A stretch of DNA of 64,000 nt from Paenibacillus sp. HW567. GTDB taxonomy: Bacteria; Bacillota; Bacilli; Paenibacillales; Paenibacillaceae. Of the stretch, positions 60,328-64,000 are shown one piece after another; within the stretch, counting starts at the first letter, position 1; each line of letters starts with the position of its first letter. The notes under the pieces are model-generated. The model saw nothing but the letters and a program-made list of their open reading frames with translations, had not been told where the DNA came from and did not search any database. Location: contig NZ_KB910518.1 in NCBI RefSeq assembly GCF_000374185.1, forward strand, positions 1,858,162-1,922,161. The letters run 5' to 3'. The position numbers and the translations under genes are program-made.

Positions 60328-62772
60328 ATGAAATTTAAAAAACTTGCCAGAACCTTTCGTCAGGAAACGCCGAAAGCCGAGTATGTGGAAGGCGAAGCAG
60401 CAGCCACTTTGAAGCAAGATTCTACGCAAGCTAGGAATGTGGAGCTAGCGCTGGGCCTGAGCGTTGAACACGCTCTGGATCAGGCAAATGAACAGGCTGC
60501 GAATCCTGCGGCTGAACCCGCTCCTGATGCGGCCAATGCAAGCAAGGCAGCGGACTCAACGTCCGCTCGTTCCCCGGTTCCCGATGCTGCTTCCGAAGCC
60601 GAGGCGGACGAGGCGGTCCAGCCCTACACCTCCAGCCATGAGCATCTGGCGGAGGAGTTGCGGCGGCTGAATTTGCAGCTTCTGCTGCAAATGCTTGCGA
60701 AGCCGCAGATGGACGCCGAGCTGGTCCTGTTGGACAGTGAGATCCGTTGTCTGCTGGATGCTGAGGTAACAGGGGAGGAGGATGCCAGTCTCCTGACTGC
60801 AAAGCTCGGCCTGCTGGAGCTGCGCATCGCAGCCAGGCTGGAGGCTAGCAGCCAGCAAGGAATCAAGCTGCCGCTTGTGCAATTGGCAGCCAGGCTGAAT
60901 CTGTCGCAACTCGAAATGCGGTGCATTATCGCTTGTCTTGCCCCTGAGCTGGACCGGAGGTATGAGCGCATTTACGCTTTTCTGCAGAATGATATGTCGG
61001 ATATGCGTCCTTCTGTGGATTTTATCCTGCAATTGTTTACTCAGACGGAGGAAGAGCGGCTCGCGGCCCGTCTGCTGTTCGGCGCCGATGCGCCATTGAT
61101 GAAGCTCCTGCTGGAACGGAGGGGGGAATACGGCGACAGCCGCATCCCGCTTCTTGCCAGACTGCTCAAGCTGGAGGATTGGACGGTGAATGCGCTGCTG
61201 GGTTATGAGGTGCTCGATGAACGTCTGGCGAAGGTGGCCGGCCTCTATCCCCCAGAGCTCCCGGAGCAGACGGGGCAGCCGGATGAAACGGAGCAGAGCA
61301 TGCTCCGGTTTGTGAAGCACTACAGCGGCAGGATGGAACGAAGGAGCGGCAGCCTCCTGTACTGCAGCGGGCCGGATGAAGCCGGGAAGCTTCGCTCGGT
61401 CAAGGCGGTCAGCGTCCGGCTTGGCGCTTCGCTGCTGGTGGTCGAGATGGACAAGCTGCTGCAACCGGAGGCGGATTACAGCGAAATGCTGCGGCTGCTG
61501 GGAAGGCACACTCTTCTTATAACAACAGCATTGTGTATTACGGGCTTTGACAGCATCGCAACTGAGGATGACCGCTACAAGCTGAAAAGCCGGATGCTGG
61601 TGGACATGCTGGAGACTTATGCGCCGCTGACTTTCATCCTTGGAGAGTCGGAGTGGGGAATGAGCTTGACCGGATACAGTCTGAATTTCATCCAGGTTGA
61701 TTTTCCATTCCCGGATGCTGCGGCCCGCAAGCAGGCTTGGGCAACCTTCAGTCAGGATTACAGGCTGTCTCCGCAGATCAGCATGGAGGATCTCAGCGGC
61801 AGCTTCCGCTTTACCTCCGGGCAGATCCGGGCCGCGTTGACCGGAGGCGAGAACATCGCCGTCTGGAACGGCTCCGGCAGCGGGGAGATTAGCCCGAAGG
61901 AGCTGTACCAGGCGTGCTACTTCCAATCCAGCCGCAAGATTCAGGCGCTGGCCACGAAGATCCGTGCGGCCTATACCTGGGACATGCTGGTGCTTCCGGG
62001 CGAGCAGATGAGCCAATTGCGGGAGATTTGCAACCAGGTGAAGTACCGCTCGCTGGTCTATGGAGAGTGGGGCTTCGCGGGACGTTTGTCACTTGGCAAG
62101 GGGCTGAACATTCTGTTTTCCGGCCCGCCGGGGTCGGGGAAGACAATGGCTGCGGAGGTAATCGCAACGGAGCTGAACCTGGAAATCTACAAAATTGATG
62201 TTTCGCAGATTGTGAGCAAGTATATCGGGGAGACGGAGAAGAATCTTTCGCGGATTTTTGAGGAAGCGGAAACCTCCAATGCGATTCTCTTCTTTGATGA
62301 GGCGGATGCCTTGTTCGGCAAACGCTCCGAGGTCAAGGATGCGCATGACCGGTATGCGAATGTGGAGATCAGCTACCTGCTGCAGAAGATGGAGGAGTAT
62401 ACGGGAATCGTCATTCTGGCTACGAATCTCAATCAGAACCTGGATGATGCCTTTGCGCGCAGGCTGCATTTCAAGCTGGAGTTCCCGTTCCCGGAAAAGA
62501 ACCAGCGCGGGCTGATCTGGCGGGGCATGTTCCCGCAGGGAGCGCCGCTTGATCCTGACATGGATTACGATTTCATGGCGGACAAGTTCATCCTTGCCGG
62601 AGGCAATATCAAGAATATTGCGCTGAACGCGGCCTTTTATGCTGCGCATGAGGGCTGCCCCATCGGGATGAAGCAGATCATGCTTGCAGCCAAACGGGAA
62701 TATCTCAAGCTGGGCAAAACCTTTTTGCAATCCGATTATGCCCCCTACCACAAACTGATCGAGGTGAAATAA
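60328..62772 (+). CDS. AAA+ ATPase of an extracellular contractile injection system
   Basis: An 814-residue ATPase. The first ~110 residues are Ala/Glu-rich; a helical domain with winged-helix-like repeats follows (~110-550; VQLAARLNLSQLEMRCII). The AAA+ core has Walker A FSGPPGSGKTMAAEV (~596-610), Walker B AILFFDEADALFG (~652-664), sensor-1 ILATNLNQNLDDAF and arginine pair ARR. This is the architecture of the AAA protein encoded by almost all eCIS loci (Afp15/Pvc15-like), thought to help assembly or cargo loading. ATG 60328 has only a weak upstream GAGG. It is 2 bp from the DUF4255 gene, so they form an operon. GC content returns to normal here after the AT-rich array. Confidence 0.85.
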   Translation: MKFKKLARTFRQETPKAEYVEGEAAATLKQDSTQARNVELALGLSVEHALDQANEQAANPAAEPAPDAANASKAADSTSARSPVPDAASEAEADEAVQPYTSSHEHLAEELRRLNLQLLLQMLAKPQMDAELVLLDSEIRCLLDAEVTGEEDASLLTAKLGLLELRIAARLEASSQQGIKLPLVQLAARLNLSQLEMRCIIACLAPELDRRYERIYAFLQNDMSDMRPSVDFILQLFTQTEEERLAARLLFGADAPLMKLLLERRGEYGDSRIPLLARLLKLEDWTVNALLGYEVLDERLAKVAGLYPPELPEQTGQPDETEQSMLRFVKHYSGRMERRSGSLLYCSGPDEAGKLRSVKAVSVRLGASLLVVEMDKLLQPEADYSEMLRLLGRHTLLITTALCITGFDSIATEDDRYKLKSRMLVDMLETYAPLTFILGESEWGMSLTGYSLNFIQVDFPFPDAAARKQAWATFSQDYRLSPQISMEDLSGSFRFTSGQIRAALTGGENIAVWNGSGSGEISPKELYQACYFQSSRKIQALATKIRAAYTWDMLVLPGEQMSQLREICNQVKYRSLVYGEWGFAGRLSLGKGLNILFSGPPGSGKTMAAEVIATELNLEIYKIDVSQIVSKYIGETEKNLSRIFEEAETSNAILFFDEADALFGKRSEVKDAHDRYANVEISYLLQKMEEYTGIVILATNLNQNLDDAFARRLHFKLEFPFPEKNQRGLIWRGMFPQGAPLDPDMDYDFMADKFILAGGNIKNIALNAAFYAAHEGCPIGMKQIMLAAKREYLKLGKTFLQSDYAPYHKLIEVK

Positions 62773-62774
62773 GC

Positions 62775-63347
62775 ATGGCCGTGGATACCGGTACGGTAAT
62801 AAGAGATGTCAGCACCAGCCTCAAGGCTCTGCTGAAGGCACATGTGCCGGAGTTGAATGACGACAGCTTCATCAGCTTCGGCTCACCAAGCGACATTGAC
62901 AGCTCAACGATGAAGCTCTCGATGTGCTTGTACTATTTAAGCCACAGCCCCAGCATGCGCAACAGTGAGAAGGAAGAGATCAGCGGCACGAACGAGTTCC
63001 ATTACCCGCCTGCCTATCTCGATTTGTATTATCTGCTCACCCCGTATGCCAAGGACAGAGAGACGGAGCAGCTCATTCTGGGCAGAATTTTTCAACTGTT
63101 TCATGAGCACCCGGTGCTCAGCGGAACGGATCTGACCGGCAACCTTGCCGCATGCGGCAACGAGAAAATCAGGATATCCTACAACAATCTCACGATTCAG
63201 GATATCAAGCAGCTCTGGGAGGTTTTTCCCGGCAAGCCTGCCAAGGTCAGCCTGTCCTATCTGGTGTCACCGGTAAGGCTGCCGGCTGACAAGACTATCA
63301 AGATTCCGCGGGTTCAGGTAAAGGATCTGGGCATCCACCCCATTTAA
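62775..63347 (+). CDS. DUF4255 (Pvc16/Afp16-type) tail terminator protein
   Basis: A 190-residue protein of the Pvc16 N-terminal/DUF4255 family: VIRDVSTSLKALLKAHVPEL at the N-terminus, PPAYLDLYYLLTPYAKDRE in the middle, and PGKPAKVSLSYLVSPVRL near the end. In eCIS particles this protein caps the tube and sheath and fixes their length. It starts two bases after the stop of the AAA gene (TAAGCATG). No other eCIS gene lies between it and the sheath gene, apart from the 312-bp repeat region. Confidence 0.85.
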   Translation: MAVDTGTVIRDVSTSLKALLKAHVPELNDDSFISFGSPSDIDSSTMKLSMCLYYLSHSPSMRNSEKEEISGTNEFHYPPAYLDLYYLLTPYAKDRETEQLILGRIFQLFHEHPVLSGTDLTGNLAACGNEKIRISYNNLTIQDIKQLWEVFPGKPAKVSLSYLVSPVRLPADKTIKIPRVQVKDLGIHPI

Positions 63348-63386
63348 ATAGAATGGCCCAGGCTTCTTCTTTGAAGGGAGTGATTC

Positions 63387-63449
63387 ATGGAAGGAATAAG
63401 CTCATCTGCAAGGCAACCCGAATCAGCGGATATTCCGCAAAAATTCTAG
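63387..63449 (+). other. 20-residue leader-like open frame before the repeats
   Basis: ATG 63387 behind GAAGGGAG encodes MEGISSSARQPESADIPQKF and stops at the TAG that starts the first 67-bp repeat. It may be a leader peptide, a former gene start cut by the repeat, or chance. Confidence 0.25.
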
Positions 63450-63650
63450 CGTATGCTTCCGAAGCTAGTTTTGTACGAAGACAGTTCATGGAGGCATGTG
63501 CTAACAAAACTTTTAGCGTATGCTTCCGAAGCTAGTTTTGTACGAAGACAATTCATGGAGGCATGTGCTAACAAAACTTTTAGCGTATGCTTTCGAAGTG
63601 ATTTTTGTACGAAGCGGAATCCGTGAAGTAATGCTAACAAAAATTTAGGA
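63447..63650 (+). repeat. Three tandem 67-bp repeats before the sheath gene
   Basis: Units begin at 63447, 63514 and 63581. The first two differ by only a couple of bases (ACAGTTC/ACAATTC); the third is diverged in its second half. Each has the palindrome GCTTCCGAAGC and an AGTTTTGT ... ACAAAACT inverted pair, so each can fold into a hairpin. They fill most of the 312-bp gap inside an operon; ordinary genes are absent. Confidence 0.85.
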
Positions 63651-63659
63651 GGGTAAGAG

Positions 63660-64000
63660 ATGGCAAATTATTCATCGCCAGGAGTGTATGTAGAGGAAGT
63701 CTCAAGCGGTGTCAAGCCGATTGCCGGCGTGGGCACATCTGTGGGGGCTTTTGTAGGGATTGCGGAGAAAGGTGTGATCGGCAAAGCGGTGCTGGTCACG
63801 AACTGGAGCCAATTCGTAAGCGAGTTCGGCCAATTTATTCCGAATGGCTATCTGGCCTATGCGGTGTATAACTTTTTCGCCGAAGGAGGCACCTCCTGCT
63901 ATGTGGTAAGAGCGGCAGCTAAAGATATTCAGCCAGCTTCCCTTACGATCAGAGATACAGACAACCTGGATCTGTTCAAGGTGGTTGCACGCTCCGAGGG
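63660..64000 (+). CDS. Contractile tail sheath protein, 3' part outside window
   Basis: The first 113 codons of a phage-tail-sheath-family protein. ATG 63660 follows AGGAGGG. It opens MANYSSPGVYVEEVSSGVKP and continues with IAGVGTSVGAFVGIAEKG, then NGYLAYAVYNFFAEGGTSCY, all typical of the N-terminal region of eCIS and myovirus sheath proteins. The sheath forms the contracting outer tube. The gene runs off the window, so its length and the presence of a second sheath gene cannot be judged. Confidence 0.92.
   Translation, partial: MANYSSPGVYVEEVSSGVKPIAGVGTSVGAFVGIAEKGVIGKAVLVTNWSQFVSEFGQFIPNGYLAYAVYNFFAEGGTSCYVVRAAAKDIQPASLTIRDTDNLDLFKVVARSE

Noticed and set aside
63447-63650. 67-bp repeats considered as CRISPR
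   Set aside because: Repeats are directly adjacent without unique spacers.
51925-64000. Ordinary prophage
   Set aside because: No integrase, att-like repeats, terminase, portal or capsid genes are in the window; the AAA ATPase and DUF4255 protein are eCIS-specific. Cannot be excluded fully since the locus runs past the window.

Overview
The window looks like chromosome from a Gram-positive, endospore-forming Paenibacillus-type bacterium. This rests on a GerA/GerC/GerB spore germination operon, AGGAGG-type ribosome binding sites, frequent GTG and TTG starts, moderate-to-high GC, many sensor kinases and chemoreceptors, and a secreted protein with a CBM3 carbohydrate-binding module. The genus is an inference from gene content; no rRNA or tRNA gene is present.

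Layout. 0-7 kb: the end of a hybrid histidine kinase, lspA, the assimilatory sulfite reductase pair cysJ-cysI, and a methionine aminopeptidase. 7.1-11.3 kb: a four-gene operon joining a partner-switching module (PAS-PP2C phosphatase, RsbW-like kinase, STAS protein) to a chemoreceptor. 11.4-15.6 kb, minus strand: a CBS-domain protein, a 7TMR-type hybrid kinase with two different kinase cores, and a PhnB-like protein. 15.6-16.25 kb is degenerate DNA with one gene remnant. 16.25-22.9 kb: a polytopic membrane protein and a 1807-residue Ser/Thr kinase-ATPase-GAF-PAS-GGDEF protein. 22.9-27 kb: an amino-acid permease and a GMC oxidoreductase with its small partner. 27.1-31 kb: the germination operon behind a possible sigma-G promoter. 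31-36 kb: asparaginase, GNAT, PH-domain protein, PIG-L deacetylase and a GPH-type transporter. 36-40.5 kb: an MCP-CheW-CheA operon behind a possible sigma-D promoter, ending in a 57-residue small protein.

40.5-52 kb: small membrane proteins, a CPBP protease and a serine hydrolase. These are followed by two overlapping genes that resemble a split sigma factor (SigO/RsoA type). They are divergent from a 2.4-thousand-residue secreted protein with about 23 HYR repeats and a CBM3 end. A XhlA-like coiled-coil membrane protein and a striking 14-bp tandem array follow.

52.4-64 kb is the most unusual part: the start of an extracellular contractile injection system (eCIS) locus. It holds a 1372-residue polymorphic-toxin-like cargo protein (LQRTLGN N-terminal motif, helical and membrane-active middle, nuclease-like tip). 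Next comes an AT-rich array of six known or possible immunity genes separated by hairpins, some decayed. Then follow an eCIS-type AAA+ ATPase, a DUF4255/Pvc16-type protein, a 67-bp tandem repeat, and the first 113 codons of a contractile tail sheath gene that runs off the window. The remaining structural genes (tube, baseplate, spike) must lie beyond position 64000 if the system is complete.
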